This document shows, one piece after another, positions 25,101-37,146 of a DNA stretch of 64,000 bases (position 1 is its first letter; each line of letters starts with the position of its first letter). Made by a program: the position numbers and the translations under genes. Below the pieces are notes generated by a model, which had not been told where the DNA came from, made no database searches, and worked only from the letters and a program-made list of their open reading frames with translations. The DNA is taken from NCBI GenBank assembly GCA_026120185.1, contig JANUWF010001224.1, positions 1,984,001-2,048,000 of the forward strand, read 5' to 3'. This stretch comes from Voacanga thouarsii. Its lineage: Eukaryota; Streptophyta; Magnoliopsida; Gentianales; Apocynaceae.

Positions 25101-26011
25101 CCTTCTAAATCCTTGCAAGGAGTTATAAACATGGTCAGTGGCTCCATAATCAACTATCCAGGAAGATGTTGAACCAACCATCAAAATAGACTTTAGGTAT
25201 AGAGCAATACCTGAAGTAGACTTGGCTAAGAAGTCCAAACAATCTTTCTTCCAATGCTCCTTCTTGCCAGACTTGAAACATATACCTTTAAGCTGCCCAT
25301 TGAGCTTGACATGATCAGATGCTTTGGGCTGGGCTCCTGCGTTGTTCTTGACCTTCCTCTTCTTGATTTTCTTAGGCTTTGTCTTAATTCTAGAAGAAGC
25401 AGAATGAGAGACCAAAACCTTTAACATGGGCTTCATGATCTTCCCTGCCACCTGAAGCCCTTTCATAAGCTCTGTGAGATTTATATCCAATTTGTTCATT
25501 GTGTAATTCAACTTGAATTGTGAATATGAATGAGGTAGAGTTTCAAGAACTATGTCATTTTGGCTCTCAGGATCTATTGTTGCACCTAAGACCTTGACCC
25601 AATCATCTTGAGCAAATGCTCTCGAACCGATACTCCCTTGGCTATCCTAGTGTTCAGGATTATCCTAAGGGCTTCCTGCCTTGTGAGCCCACTCTTGTTA
25701 GCAAATATGGTACGTAATAATAAATCCATATCATACACAGTAGTCATGTGCTCATACTTAGATTGGAGCACACTAGACATGGAAGCCAACATATAGCACT
25801 AAGCCATCTCGTCAGCTTTCTTCCATGCCTTCTCGACCTCTCACTCCTAATAAGTGGAATCTTCCCCAATCACAGGATAGGGATCCGTAAGAACATACTT
25901 ATACTCCTCGATAGTGAGTACTATGTTTAGCTTCTTCTTCTAGTCTACATAATATAGGCCTATCAACTTATTCTCCCTGAGAATGATTGATAATAGACTG
26001 AAACTAAACAT
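22144..26011 (-). pseudogene. Copia gag-pol polyprotein, degenerate
   Basis: Minus strand, ATG at 26011 (MFSFSLLSIILREN), terminal stop near 22144. In order: gag (25792-25586, with QEALRIILNTRIAKG); a zinc knuckle within 25511-24918 reading CFKSGKKEHWKKDC, with its second Cys replaced by Ser; protease VDYGATDH, where the active DSG has become DYG; GAG-pre-integrase and integrase (24736-24108: HTDVCGPI, LRSDRGEEYL, TPQHNGVAERRNR); integrase C-terminal HLKIWGCPAYVL; RT (23349-22819: MDVKMTFLNGYL, IYGLKQASRVWN, LYVDDILLIGN, catalytic YVDD intact); RNase H (22797-22300, SRIPYASAVGSL) and tail NNLADPFTKPLMEKVF. Several stops and frameshifts separate the pieces. It is the most complete pol in the window but cannot be expressed as one protein. 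Confidence 0.9.
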
Positions 26012-27663
26012 TTCTAAAATATTGCAAAAAACATTCATTTAGTTTGTAAAAAATGTACATTTCATTTATATTATTTCTTTGATAATAGATAACTCTTAAA
26101 ACCATTATTAATAATATAAATAGCTCAGCTCTTAGAAAAACTAACAGAGCTTCGTAGGAAGATTAATAGCATTCTATGTTAAGTGTATAACCATCACGAA
26201 TCAAAACTTCCTTAATAGGTAATGATCTAGAAAAAGTTCCACCGATAGGATGGCCACTGATTCACACCACCTACGGGCAATTCAGTGCTAAAAACCTCCA
26301 ATGTAGGTTGGTCAATCCTAGCATATATCCTAAGCTTTTAATTTTACTCTTCTATTAGTTCTAAATACTTGTGGAAATCCATCCTATAGGGGGTCATGCT
26401 CAGAATGACATGAGAAAAATCACTATCTCTAATGAGAGTTGTGACGAAAGCCATGGGATTGTTGGAACTCCTTTTTCACTTAATCTTTTATTGAAAATAG
26501 AGTTTTAGGACTAAAAACTTTTTCTACAATCTTATGGCTCTATTAACTTTAGTAAAAAACTAAAATTCAATATTATTCTGTATATCAAGGATTAAATCCT
26601 TTGAGAGAATAAACTATGAATTTATTTTACTCTTCTAAGTTAATGGCTAAGTAAAACTTTATTAAATAACCTCAAGTTCAACATTATTCTCTATTGCAAG
26701 GATTGAACCCTTTAAGAGAATAAATCATAAACTCTTTTATTTTAAAGTTTCTTAAATTAAAATGTTTTATCAACAACCATTCTATCTAGTGAGACTTTGG
26801 TCTCACAAGAACTTGCGCATTTGATCACAAAAATGAAATAAGCATGATAACAAAAGTAAACTTTTTCTAGCTCAAACTATTCATTTATTCCTAAGTGACC
26901 AAATAATGGACTAAACACCATGAATTTAAAAATTAATGATCTTGTTTAATCCTAAGATGGTTCCATTCTTTACTACTCATTTTCATGTAAATTATTCATC
27001 TATAAATAAATAAAACTATTGCAGAAAATTAACCTCATACAATGGTTTCAAAACATGATTACATCAAGAAAAAATTAAGGCATAGAATTTCAATAGTGCT
27101 CTCCCTTTTCATGGACAAAATTGTGTGCACCCACTTTGGGTCTACCTCTTTTTTTTTTTTTTTTTGGGACAGTATGGACCTGGCGAGGGTCCACTAGACC
27201 CACCTAGCGCTAGGTCTATTTTGTTTCTCTATTCGGCTGAGCAGAATGGACCTGGTGCTAGGTCTATTGGGTACCCGGCACCGAGTTTGTTCTGGAGTTC
27301 ACCGATTTCTGAAAAAACCCTGATTTTCAGCCTTCCCCCCCCCCCAACCATTCCATCAACCATGTTCTTCAGTCCCCAATATTTACAGGTTAAGAAAAAT
27401 CTAAAACTAGGCATAAAACCATGCCTTTACAAGTACTTATGCCTCTAAACATGTGACATACATCACATCTACTCAAAACTAATGAAATAATGGGAAAACC
27501 ATTAGAATACAAAATCCTATACCTCTAACCATGAGGCGTACATGAGATCTAGAAATTAATGTATGAGGGATCACATGAAATTACAAAAGATTCATTTTTC
27601 ATAGTAAAGGAACCACCTTTTCGAGTTTTTAACCCTAGTACATGCTCCTAGATGAAAACCTTG
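26012..27663 (-). other. Copia 5' untranslated internal region
   Basis: Lies between PBS and gag start on the minus strand. It has no coding signal, and the small frames at 27125-27448 are not conserved proteins. Words near 26160-26260 (CCATCACGAATC, CCACCGATAGGATGGCC) match the reverse complement of 57690-57790 in the plus-strand Copia, showing the two elements are related. A GC-rich palindrome cluster sits at 27165-27300. Confidence 0.7.
27165..27300 (-). other. Cluster of GC-rich imperfect palindromes (internal copy)
   Basis: GACCTGGCGAGGGTC, CACCTAGCGCTAGGTC, GACCTGGTGCTAGGTC and TACCCGGCACCGAG occur in succession. They are the same kind of unit as in both LTRs of this element, here outside the LTR in the leader before gag. 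Confidence 0.65.
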
Positions 27664-27677
27664 GCTCTGATACCAAT
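27664..27677 (-). other. Primer binding site (initiator Met-tRNA)
   Basis: ATTGGTATCAGAGC on the minus strand directly follows the 5' LTR end, an exact match to the standard Copia primer site. Confidence 0.9.
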
Positions 27678-29545
27678 TAAAGGATCAAAAAATGGAAAAC
27701 ATTAAAGAAAACGTAGCAGAAAATTTTAAATTTTTCTATCCACATCTAGGAAAGATTACTTACTTGTTTTGTCTGGTCGCAAATTAACCAACAAGATACT
27801 GGGTTACACTGAATCTTGTGATGGAAATGGAGAAGGAGGCCCTAGTGGTTTGACCAGTATTCCTGCCAATCTTCTATTCCTATGCATCAAACTTCTCCAA
27901 GCTTCTTCTCTTAGTCTTCCGGAGTATGACTCTACTTTGATCTTGGGTTAGCTTGGTGAAAGCTCCTTTGGATAACCAAGATCCACTCCTAGAGAGAAAG
28001 GAGAAAATGAAGAAGAAACACAAGAGGAAGTGTGGCTGCACACACATAGGGGAGAGGGCTAGGGTTAGAAAACCTTTCCATCTCTTCTCTATATATTTTT
28101 GTCACCCTAGGGCTTACTGAAACCCTAATGGGCTAAAACACACTAAGCCCTAATGGGCTTGGCATTAGGCTCATAAACCAATCCTCTTTATTATCTTTTC
28201 TGAGCTTTATCAAATACCCAAGATAATTTCTAATTGGACTCTTAATATATGTCAACATATATCAGCCCAATGAAATAATTTATTCCAACCCAATTTTCTG
28301 AATTCGTTAATTATCTGTTCTGGGCGTTATGAAAAATCCAAGAGTAATTAATTAATTTTAATTGGACTCTTAAAATGAATTTTAATTTTCTTTTAGATAA
28401 TTATCCATGAAGCCCAAATTGTGTCTAGACAACACCAAGGTAACTTGAGCTACTCCAGGGACTAAGGGACATATTATTCATGGCTACTAAAATGACCAAA
28501 ATGTCTTTACTATCAAATAGCTTCATTTTGCCTTTTTAAATATTTTCATTTATCACCATATGAAAATATTGACCCCAAAAATAATATTGTTAAAACAATG
28601 TCTCCGACCTACAGGTGAAATAACGGAAATACCTCTCTATGTAACACCTATCAATGAGATAGGATAAATGTACTAACACCTATCTCAAAGACATCTACCA
28701 TTCTTAGATTTCTAGTCCAATAAACCGTGACTCACTCGAATGTACTTGCTTATCATTGGAAGCTAATCAAAAGCACACATTCTAGAGTCATGTTCCCAGG
28801 GCCTTGGATTATTAGATTGTCCTGGAAAATCATAAGGGGGTGATTTAACTTCACAAAATAAAGCATAGAAACTATGTTGCATGCGTCTGTCTTAACTAAT
28901 TAGAGTAATATACCCAATGTACAAGGTTATTGATCTCATAAAAAAGATCTCACGCAGTATACATCAAAGTACAAGTCTCTAGCTTCGTCAAACCACCAAC
29001 GCATACTCCAGTATGAAGGTATTCGTCCACGTTGTAGCAGTAATAGTCCGGTCTCTATAATTATAATACTTTAAGAGAGACTACCACTACAGGTCCAATT
29101 CTACATATTCATAATACGTTTATGCTATTGATGTGAGTGAACTACTCACTGATTCAAGGTAAACCATTCCTCATTGGAACTCATGGCATAATATTCATAT
29201 CCTAATAAAATGCCCAATTCCATCAAATGACTAAGAACTTACTTGTATGACAAATACCTATGGTCTATACCTTACTGTGAAGAACTAGCCAACACATAGA
29301 CCATTACTTGTCACACTTGGACCTTAAGTGTGTACTAATATAATAAACAAATCAAATTGAATGAATTTAGTAGACCTAGCACTAGGTCCATTGGACCTAC
29401 CTGGCGCCAGGTCTGCTTTGTTTTTCAAGAACTCTGGCTAGGCAGAATTGACCTGGCACTAGGTCCAGTGGACCCACCTAGCGCCGGGTCTATTTGCAAT
29501 ATATTTAAACAGAATACATAGTCTTTAAGGGCATACTTTTCAACA
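27678..29545 (-). repeat. 5' LTR of the minus-strand Copia
   Basis: Runs from TGTTGAAAAGTATGCCC (29545 leftwards) to the PBS, 1868 bp. It is collinear with 20209-22085, with many substitutions. The palindrome cluster is at about 29370-29490 (GACCTAGCACTAGGTC, CCTGGCGCCAGG, GACCTGGCACTAGGTC, CACCTAGCGCCGGGTC). Confidence 0.9.
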
Positions 29546-32096
29546 GAATTGGCTATGGTAGCTAAAAAATTCAAAAAGATGTTTAGAAAAAGCAACTTTA
29601 GCAAAGGAAATAAGTTTGTAAAAAAAAAAAAAAAAAGACAAACTTTGTCCTTCAAACCCTAATGCTATGAATACAAGAGTACGGAGTATTTTATTTCTGA
29701 TTGTTCAAAAGCAAAAGAAAGAGAAGCCAAGCACAACAAGATGAAAAAGAAAAGGATTAATTGAAACTTGGGATCAAGCTAAATCCAAGACAGAAGAAAG
29801 CTGTGATTCTGAAAATGAAAGAGCAAACATTTGCTTCATGGCTATGGAGGATAAGGTAAATTCTACTTCTCCAGATTTGATAACCAATTAGCATGATTCT
29901 GATTGTGAAAAGCATGATGATCCTAATGAGTTTCTATTTGACATGTTTGATGAACTAAAAAAGTTGTCTAGAAGAAATAAAGAAATGAAGATGAAAATTC
30001 ATTGTTTGTTAGATGAGAATGCAAAGTTGTTGAATGAGAACAAAGCTCACTTGAGTAACATATGTGTGCAAATATTGAAAATGATGTTATTATTACTTTC
30101 TTGCATTATATGTCTTTAGAAAATAAATGCTTGTATGATAAAATTCATTCTCTTGAAATTATTATTAGCAATTTTAATGATATGAAGAATAGAGCCGATA
30201 ATCTCAGTACATGCATTGAAAAGTTTACAAATGGTAAAAATAATTTGGAAAAATTGCTTGGTGCACAACACATAACTGGAAATGGAAATGGTCTAGGCTA
30301 TAGAATGATATCAAAATTGAAAATTACAAATCTCACTTTGTAAAAGCTGCTTCATCATATATGACACACAATTGCTGCACATATTGTGAAAAATCTGGAC
30401 ACAAAGCATCTTGGTGTCATGTTAAGAAGAAAGTGGAATTCGGTGCAAAAATCGTTTAGAAAATTAGAATAACTATTACTAACCCCCATGGACCCAAGAA
30501 AATGTGGGTACTAAAAATTATTCTTTCATCTCATGAATAGGTATATCAGCTACAAAGAATCCACAAAGTGATTCTTGGATAGTGGATGCTCAAGACACAT
30601 AATGGGAAATGCAGTGCTAATGGATAATATTCAAGCTACAAATGATGAATGTGTTATATTTGGAGATAAGAAAAATGGAAAATACTCTGTATATGTAATG
30701 TTGGTAAGGGATCTTCCATCATTATCAAGCAAGTATTATTGATTGATGAATTGAAGTACAACTTGCTTAGTATTAATTATTTATGTGACAATGGCTACAA
30801 GGTTATTTTTGAAAAAGATTCATGCACTATCATTAATAATTCTTGTGATGAAATCAATTTTGTTGCGAACTGCATTGGTAATGCCTATGTATTATATCTT
30901 GATGATCCTACTGCTCATGAAGAAAAATGTTTTTTCATATATGATATGATGGCTACTTTTAGCATAGAAGGTTAGGCGATGTCTCTATTGATTTATTAAA
31001 TAGATTGTCTTTAAAAAAGCCTAAGAAAGGACTACCCAAAATGATATTTGACAAAAACCAATTGCATGATGCTTGCCAATTTGGAAAACAAACCTAAACA
31101 TATTTCAAATCCAAGAAAATGATTTCAACCTCAAAACCACTTGAGCTAATAATATGCATTTGTTTGAACTAATGAGGATCACTAACCGAGATGGTAAAAG
31201 GTATACTTATGTATTAGTAGATGATTTTTTAAAATTCACTTGGACGTTATCTTTTGTACAAAAAAATGATGATGATGTAGGTAGCTCAAAGATAAATGGC
31301 ATTGAACATCATGAAGCTCCATCACTTGACAACCATGGCAAAGAAGAAGAACTAAAGGAACAACAAGTTGAAGATAGCAAGCAAAGAAGTGTCAAGCACA
31401 CTTATCAAAATCTGCTAAAAGTTTGGTAGTACAAAACTATCCATCTAAAAGAAGAGATCATTGGTGATCCTAGCTGCGAAGTCAAAACTAGATGATAATT
31501 TGTTGATAATTTTTGCTCTACTTTCTACCACTGGGCCTAATTGTATTGATACAACCTTACATAATGAATTTTTGGATTATGGCCATGCAAGAAGAGCTGA
31601 ATCAATTTGAAAGAAATCAAGTTTGAAAGCTTGTCCCTAGACCATTTAACCATCCCATAATTGGTACAAAGTAGGTTTTCAAAAACAAACTTGATGAGCA
31701 TGTCATTGTTATTAGAAATAAAGCTAGATTAGTTGCCCAAGGATTCAATCAAGAAGAGAGCATTGACTCTGATAAAACTTTTACTCACGTTACTCAATTA
31801 GAATCCATTAGAATGTTGCTTGTGTTTGCATTGTTCAAAGGTTTTACACTTTACCAAATTGATGTCAAAAGTGCCTTCTTAAATGGTTTTGTTAAAGAAG
31901 AAGTTTATTTTGAGCAACTTCTTGGTTTTATTCATGAACGTTTTGCAAACTATGTATTTAAACTCCCCAAAGCCCTTTATGGTTTAAAGCAAGCTCCAAG
32001 AGTATGGTATGAAAGGCTTAGTATTTTTCTTCTTTCAAAAGTTTTTTCAAGCGGCTTAATTGATACCACATTATTTATAAAATCTAAAAATCCTGA
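29546..32096 (+). pseudogene. Sirevirus-like gag end, protease, deleted integrase and RT N-terminal half
   Basis: Resumes at GAATT as ELAMVAKKFKKMFRKSN. The first zinc knuckle at 29663-29704 (CYEYKSTEYFISDC) has lost a Cys and the His. The second at 30376-30417 (CTYCEKSGHKASWC) is intact. PHGPKKMWV leads to the protease LDSGCSRH at 30575-30598. GAG-pre-integrase follows (30739-30975, DELKYNLLSINYLCDNGY; then WHRRLGD). Integrase begins DLFE-MRITNRDGKRYTYVLVDDF, but after KNDD (about 31280) it jumps to its C-terminal linker (SSKINGIEHHEAPS), so most of the catalytic core is deleted. RT starts near 31640 and is open at 31813-32160 (YQIDVKSAFLNGFVKEEVYF, ALYGLKQAPRVWYERL). It is split by the solo LTR at 32097. 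Confidence 0.87.
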
Positions 32097-33618
32097 TGAT
32101 GCGTATAAATTTGGGTATAAAAAATCATATAAAAATAAGCACATTCCCAATCAAGTTTAAATTAAAAAGTTAACCCCGAATTACACATATGAGCAAGCGT
32201 ACCCATCATTAAATATAGCATAGGGTTCAAACGAGTGTCGATCCTCCAGGAACAAGTATGCATTAATCACTTTTTTTTTTATTGTTTAACCAACTCAATA
32301 AAGTGAAAAATAATGAAAAGAAAAATAAAATAAAATAAAATAATATATACATGTCAAGGATAGAGAATTATGTAACTTAAACCATTGTTTTGACAAACAC
32401 GATCTTAAAGGACCGAATCATTATCATAATTAATCATTCTCTTGGCATCATGAATGATTAACAAAGATTCACTTCTTTTTCAGTTCATGAAATCACTATC
32501 TTCTAGATAAATTAGAATCACTTGGTCTCGTCTCAACTAATTCACCTAAAAGACGCATTAAACACAATCCTTGATAAAATTTCCTTGGTCTCAGCAAACA
32601 TAAAACATGAAGTTAACCAATGAATTCTTGGTCTCGGCAAATATCAATTACCCTTTAATTACCAATTCTTAGTAATTAACCTCCTTGGTCTCGACGAGTT
32701 AATAGACAACAAATATGAAATCAATAAATTGAAATTACCATCAACCCCTTTGGTCTCAGTGAGTTAATGGAAAGAAGCAATCAATTAATCTCGTAATAAG
32801 TGCAAGTAATTAAATACCAAGAAGAACAATCAATTAATCAAAAGATTAAAGTAACTCTAAAAATTAAGAATACCTAAAATAATGTCAAATTACAATAAAA
32901 CAATTAATACATCATTGTTCAAGAAAACGAAAATAAAGTAAAAGAAAGTACTCATAGGCAAGCCTCATTCTTCTTCCTTTGTAGACCCTCTTGCACAACC
33001 CTACTTGATTTGGCAGAATTCCTCCTTGATTTGTGTGATTTAATGTTATGATCTACGAATTCTCCCTTTTCTCTTGTGTTTTTTCTTTATTTATAGGCTT
33101 AGAAGTGCCTAAAATCGTTCCTGTAGGGTTTTTAGCCGACTAGAAGTAGGAAAATACTAAAACTCTGTACATTACCAAAAACTGCGTACGAAAATCGAAG
33201 CACCGCCTTAATATCAGAGTGCAGCCGGCACCACCTATCCTGCTTAGGGTCAATGCCGGTTGTGATCTGTTTCTCCCGTCATTCGTCGATTTTTCTTGAT
33301 TTTTGGTCCAATCTTTCTAGAGTGCAGCCGGCGCTGGTTTGGTTCTGTTTTACTCCATTTCATTGAATTTTTGTCACTTCGATGTGCGTATCAACAGCAC
33401 ATGGCCGGCGCCTGTTCCACTGTCCTAGCTGGCACCGCCTCTGTTCTATTTTGCGATGTTTTTGTCTTATTTTACCCCTAAAATCTGAAATAATGTACAA
33501 AATACCTTTTCAACGGTAAAATCTCAAATATGAAGGAATATGACCAGTTATTGAATAAAATGTATCACAAAATAGACTTAAATAATTAGGAAAAATATGA
33601 CTAATTTTGGCCCTATCA
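32097..33618 (-). mobile_element. Solo LTR, Athila-like family
   Basis: Read on the minus strand it runs from TGATAGGGCCAAAATTAG (33618) to CGCATCA (32097), 1522 bp. It is collinear with the LTRs of the element at 47961-54213 (shared CCCTATGCT, GAGCAAGCGTAC, CTTGGTCTCG words and the GC-rich CGGCGCC segment at 33220-33440). Flanks CCTGA (32092-32096) and CCTAA (33619-33623) fit a target duplication with one change. The RT frame reads through: KNP before it and ND-ILIVQIYVDD after it. Confidence 0.85.
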
Positions 33619-33890
33619 CCTAATGATATCCTAATTGTACAAATATATGTTGATGATATTTTATTTTTTTTAGGTACTAATTATTCCCTATGCAAGAAAT
33701 TTGTCAAGACAATGCAGCAAGAGTTTGAGATGAGCATGATAGGAGAACTTAATATTTTCGATCTACAAATCAAACAAACCAAAGATGATATCTTCCTAAA
33801 TCAAGCCAAGTATGCCAAGGAACTACTCAAAAGAATTCCTGAAGATCTTTTGATTTTGGATGGAGATATTAGATGCAGTACTTGAACTAT
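33619..33890 (+). pseudogene. Sirevirus-like RT, second half
   Basis: NDILIVQIYVDDILF resumes after the solo LTR, with the catalytic YVDD at 33646-33657, then FEMSMIGELNIFDLQIKQ and YAKELLKR. After KELLKRI (about 33834) the Copia similarity stops and the frame ends at 33883. RNase H is not found, so this part is deleted or diverged. Confidence 0.85.
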
Positions 33891-34267
33891 ATTTTAAGCG
33901 AAAACTCGCAATATCTTTTGATCACTGTAGCACACCTTTTGGAAAGGGAAATCAAATGGACAATCTGTGTCCAAATGTTTAAATCTTTTAAATTCTAAAT
34001 GTTCCCGATTTTTTTTTTTTTTGCCGCAACACTCTCTCTCTTCTTATTAAATATCATTACTTATTTTTAAAAATCACATTTCTCAAATGTACTAAATTGT
34101 ACTTATACTCTTTAATACCTCGTAAATGCCAAAAAGATTTCAAATCTATTTGAATTATCCTCACTTTTTAAAAAGCTATTGTTTTTCAAAAACACCTTTC
34201 TCTTTCCTCTGGATTTCGCTCCCCCTCGACAAAAACTAGAAAAATAAAATCTTCAATCCTGTTCACC
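33891..34267 (+). other. Spacer between pol and env-like ORF
   Basis: No coding signal. It contains a T-rich stretch (34008-34022) and a pyrimidine-rich segment before the downstream ATG. Likely remains of the pol end and env leader. Confidence 0.5.
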
Positions 34268-35757
34268 ATGGCTAAATCTCTAAAACCCACTAAAGGAACC
34301 GAGCTAAAAGCAAAGGAAACCAAGAAGAAGGTAGTGACAAGGAAATCAGTTGTCGTTACTCCGATACCTGCAAAGAAAAGGAACAAGTTGTCAATTAATG
34401 ACCCAACTCCTCAAACTTCATTATCAAAACAACCTCTAGAAGAGGAAAGCACAGTCACTCAAGTACTTCGATTTCTTGACTTAAAATGTGAATCTGTGTT
34501 TAATGACTGGCTGTTGAGGAATAGGACTGCCATTACTAGATAATGGGTTGATACTGAGGCATTTTTAAATTATTTGTGCATTCTAGGTTTTGTTTGAATC
34601 AGTGGTTGGGGGTCTTCATTATATGTGAATGAAAATCTATACACTATAGTGGTTTGAGAATTCTATGCGAATCTGAGAAAGGGATGACATGAGAAAATAG
34701 TGAATGGGTTTATTGTACAGTAGTATACATCTAGAGTTGGAGAAGTAAACTTCGAGTTTGACCATCGTATGTTACACAGAATTTTTTTTAATGTCAGAAA
34801 CTGTGGAGTACAATCTTTCGAAATGGTCAAACTGCCTAAACAATTCTAAGTTCTTTTTTAAACTAAGTCGATTTTAGATGAAATTTACTGGTACCAAGAG
34901 CTTTAGAAATTCAAGTGATCGAAATGTCAAATAGTTAAATAGAATGGGGAGATTGTTTTATCACATGGTCTTAACCATGGTGATACCAAGTTCTGGCCAT
35001 AAGACCTTTGTGAGCATTCTGCAAATGGTGTTTATGTTGGCCCTGAGCACTACAAGGTAACCATCTACAACAGATATTCATTTGAGAAAATGGGGTCCAT
35101 TCAAGCAGATAATCAATGGATATCACTTAGAAAGGCCACTGAAGGAGAGGAAGAAAATTTGGTGAAAGGTAAGGAAAATCTGCTGCATCAGGACGAACAA
35201 AAAAAAAAAAAGCTGATATTGAAATTCAAGGGGAAACATCAAGTAGAGGGAAGCATAAAACTTAGAAAAGTAGAATAACTTAGAGTATTTTTTATGCTAC
35301 CAAGCTAGATATTCTGAGTGCAGAAGTCAAAGGTAAACTGAAAATTTTGGGAAATAGACTGACAGATGTGGAAGGAAAACAATATGAAGCTGCAAGCCAT
35401 TTAACTAAACAAGTTCCTCCACCCGTGCTCGAGCTTGAATCTATCATTCCTTCAACACGGGAAGAAATTAATGTTTAGCTATAGAAAGAGATTGAGAAAG
35501 AGAATGAGAAAGAGACGACATTGTTAATGTCTTATCTTTGCATACCAAAGAACCCACAACTACTACATCCACTGTTTACAAGAAAGTTCCCAAGTAAGAT
35601 AAATTATCTGCATTTGGCAGCTCATATGGCCGAAAGTAGAAGCATGTCGTGGCAAAATAGAAGTCTAGCAGCATTGCTAGACAATATTCAAAGAAGGTGC
35701 CAGTGCTCTAAGCCTGCAACTATCCTCATTCCATTAGATGTAGCATATGACGACCGA
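34268..35757 (+). pseudogene. Env-like (plant-transposon-protein type) ORF remnant of the Sirevirus
   Basis: Lies between pol and the 3' LTR, where Sireviruses carry an env-like ORF. The ATG at 34268 opens a Lys-rich N-terminus (MAKSLKPTKGTELKAKETKK) of 91 codons. Read across stops and frameshifts, the next part has VREFYANLRKG near 34660-34685, then SEWV and VGEVNFEFDHRM around 34740-34770. The EFYAN motif is typical of a domain annotated in plant retroelements as putative plant transposon protein. The 3' part (35330-35500) reads VKGKLKILGNRLTDVEGKQY, possibly coiled coil, then 35521-35760 is open. I am sure it is a retroelement ORF remnant. The label env-like rests on position. Confidence 0.5.
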
Positions 35758-35760
35758 TGA

Positions 35761-37131
35761 CTAATGACCTCTTCTGCCCATTCTTATTCTGATGACACAA
35801 CTTTATTCTGCCAAATTTCATGCTCTCTACACTATATTTTTATGAACACCTTTATTTTAATCTTTATCTGATATTATTGCTAGTTTTCTACTGCTTATTG
35901 TTATTACTAATGTTGCTTGCTATTGTCCCTATTTTGGGCATTCTCCTAATAACCCTGCCAATTTACTACTGATTTCTCCTTTTCTGCTTATTGTTATTTT
36001 TTTATTGATGACAATGGGGGAGAAATAAAGATGGATTGTGACTATATGATAAGAAGTTGAATTTGTTGTAGAATTGTGCTAAACATTGGATTTATATTTA
36101 TTTATGAGGGCTGTGAATTGTGAATATCTTGTGATTGTGAAATTGTGAATATATTGTGGTTATGGAGAATATATTGTTGTGACTATTGTGGAATTATGAA
36201 TTTATGGATTGTAATTGTAACTGCATTTGAGATGAATTGTAACTGTATTTGAGATGAATTGTGACTGTATGATATGGTTTGAGACTGCGGAGTATGAGGA
36301 TTCTATGATTTGATAGAGACTATGTTGAGACGTTGTGGTTATGGACTAAGGCGATTGAAGTATGGGTATGAGTCTATTACGCATTCTGACTTATTGAGAA
36401 TTGATTAGATGATTTGTTTTTACTATGGTTGTAATGTGTATTTTGCTACATACTTGGCTAATGAGGATACTTGAGTGATCATTTAAGATACCTGTGTTCT
36501 TCTGGTTGCACAAAAAATTTCTTGTGTTGAAATATCTTGAGAAATTTAGGTTAGGTTTAAAACATCTTATCTATCTTTATGAAAATTCTTTTTTACCCTT
36601 CACATACACAGGGGGAGTTTTGGACTCGCATTTTTTCAATCCAAAAATGACCTTTTTAAAGGGCTAGCTTCTGTCTTATTTTACCCCATTTTGGATGCAT
36701 ATTTTGGAAGTTCAAAATCTTGAAATCCAGTCTTATTCTCAATTGCACTTCACAGCTAGCATTTCATTATCCTTTGTTCATATATGCACATACTTAGGGG
36801 GAGCATTATATCTTATGATTTATCTTCTATACCTCCAAATGTACATATCTATACATTTTTTTTCTGTGACTACTATTTGCGGCTATTTCCTTGTGAAATA
36901 GTCCTTTGATGGAAGGAAGAAGGATAAGGAGCTTGGTTGGGTCACAGGCTCATTGAGCCATATTTATGAGTACATACTTAAATTTTCTATCTTAATCTCA
37001 TAAGCACTCTTTGAGTCCTATAATGAGAGAATGCATTTCAATTTAAAAATATTCTTATTTCTCTTTGTTTAACATTTCGTATTATACATATCATTGTTTT
37101 ATATCACCATCTCATCAAGTTTGTCATCACT
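35761..37131 (+). other. 3' non-coding region of the Sirevirus
   Basis: AT-rich, no gene. Contains the GAC-AATGGGGGAGAAATAAAG segment near 36008-36030, a GGGGGAG at 36611-36617 and another at 36797-36803 (all PPT-like), and a short tandem repeat at 36108-36290. Confidence 0.6.
36108..36290 (+). repeat. Short tandem repeats, TTGTGAATAT and ATTTGAGATGAATTGTRACT
   Basis: Imperfect repeats of about 10-22 bp; ATTTGAGATGAATTGT occurs twice in a row near 36226-36265. Non-coding. Confidence 0.6.
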
Positions 37132-37146
37132 CAAAAAAGGGGAGAT
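37132..37146 (+). other. Polypurine tract of the Sirevirus
   Basis: AAAAAAGGGGAGAT abuts the 3' LTR start TGTTAGCCC, as expected for the second-strand primer. Confidence 0.85.

Larger units (their letters stand above)
20209..29545 (-). mobile_element. Full-length Copia LTR retrotransposon
   Basis: The 5' LTR (minus sense) is 27678-29545 (1868 bp) and the 3' LTR is 20209-22085 (1877 bp). Both start TGTTGRAAAGTATG on the minus strand. The outer 3'-LTR end is TGAAGGATC (plus strand) and the inner 5'-LTR end is TAAAGGATC. The target duplication GAATT is exact (20204-20208 and 29546-29550). PBS, gag, protease, integrase, RT, RNase H and PPT lie in the correct Copia order, all with stops. LTR divergence is visible to the eye throughout, so the insertion is not recent. 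It is nested in the Sirevirus gag. Confidence 0.9.

Noticed and set aside
27125..27448. Pro/Leu-rich ORF on the plus strand
   Set aside because: Antisense to the Copia leader and created by the GC palindrome cluster and homopolymers.
32281..33618. Host gene exon between the two RT halves
   Set aside because: The segment matches a complete Athila-like LTR with a near-perfect target duplication, and the RT frame continues across it.
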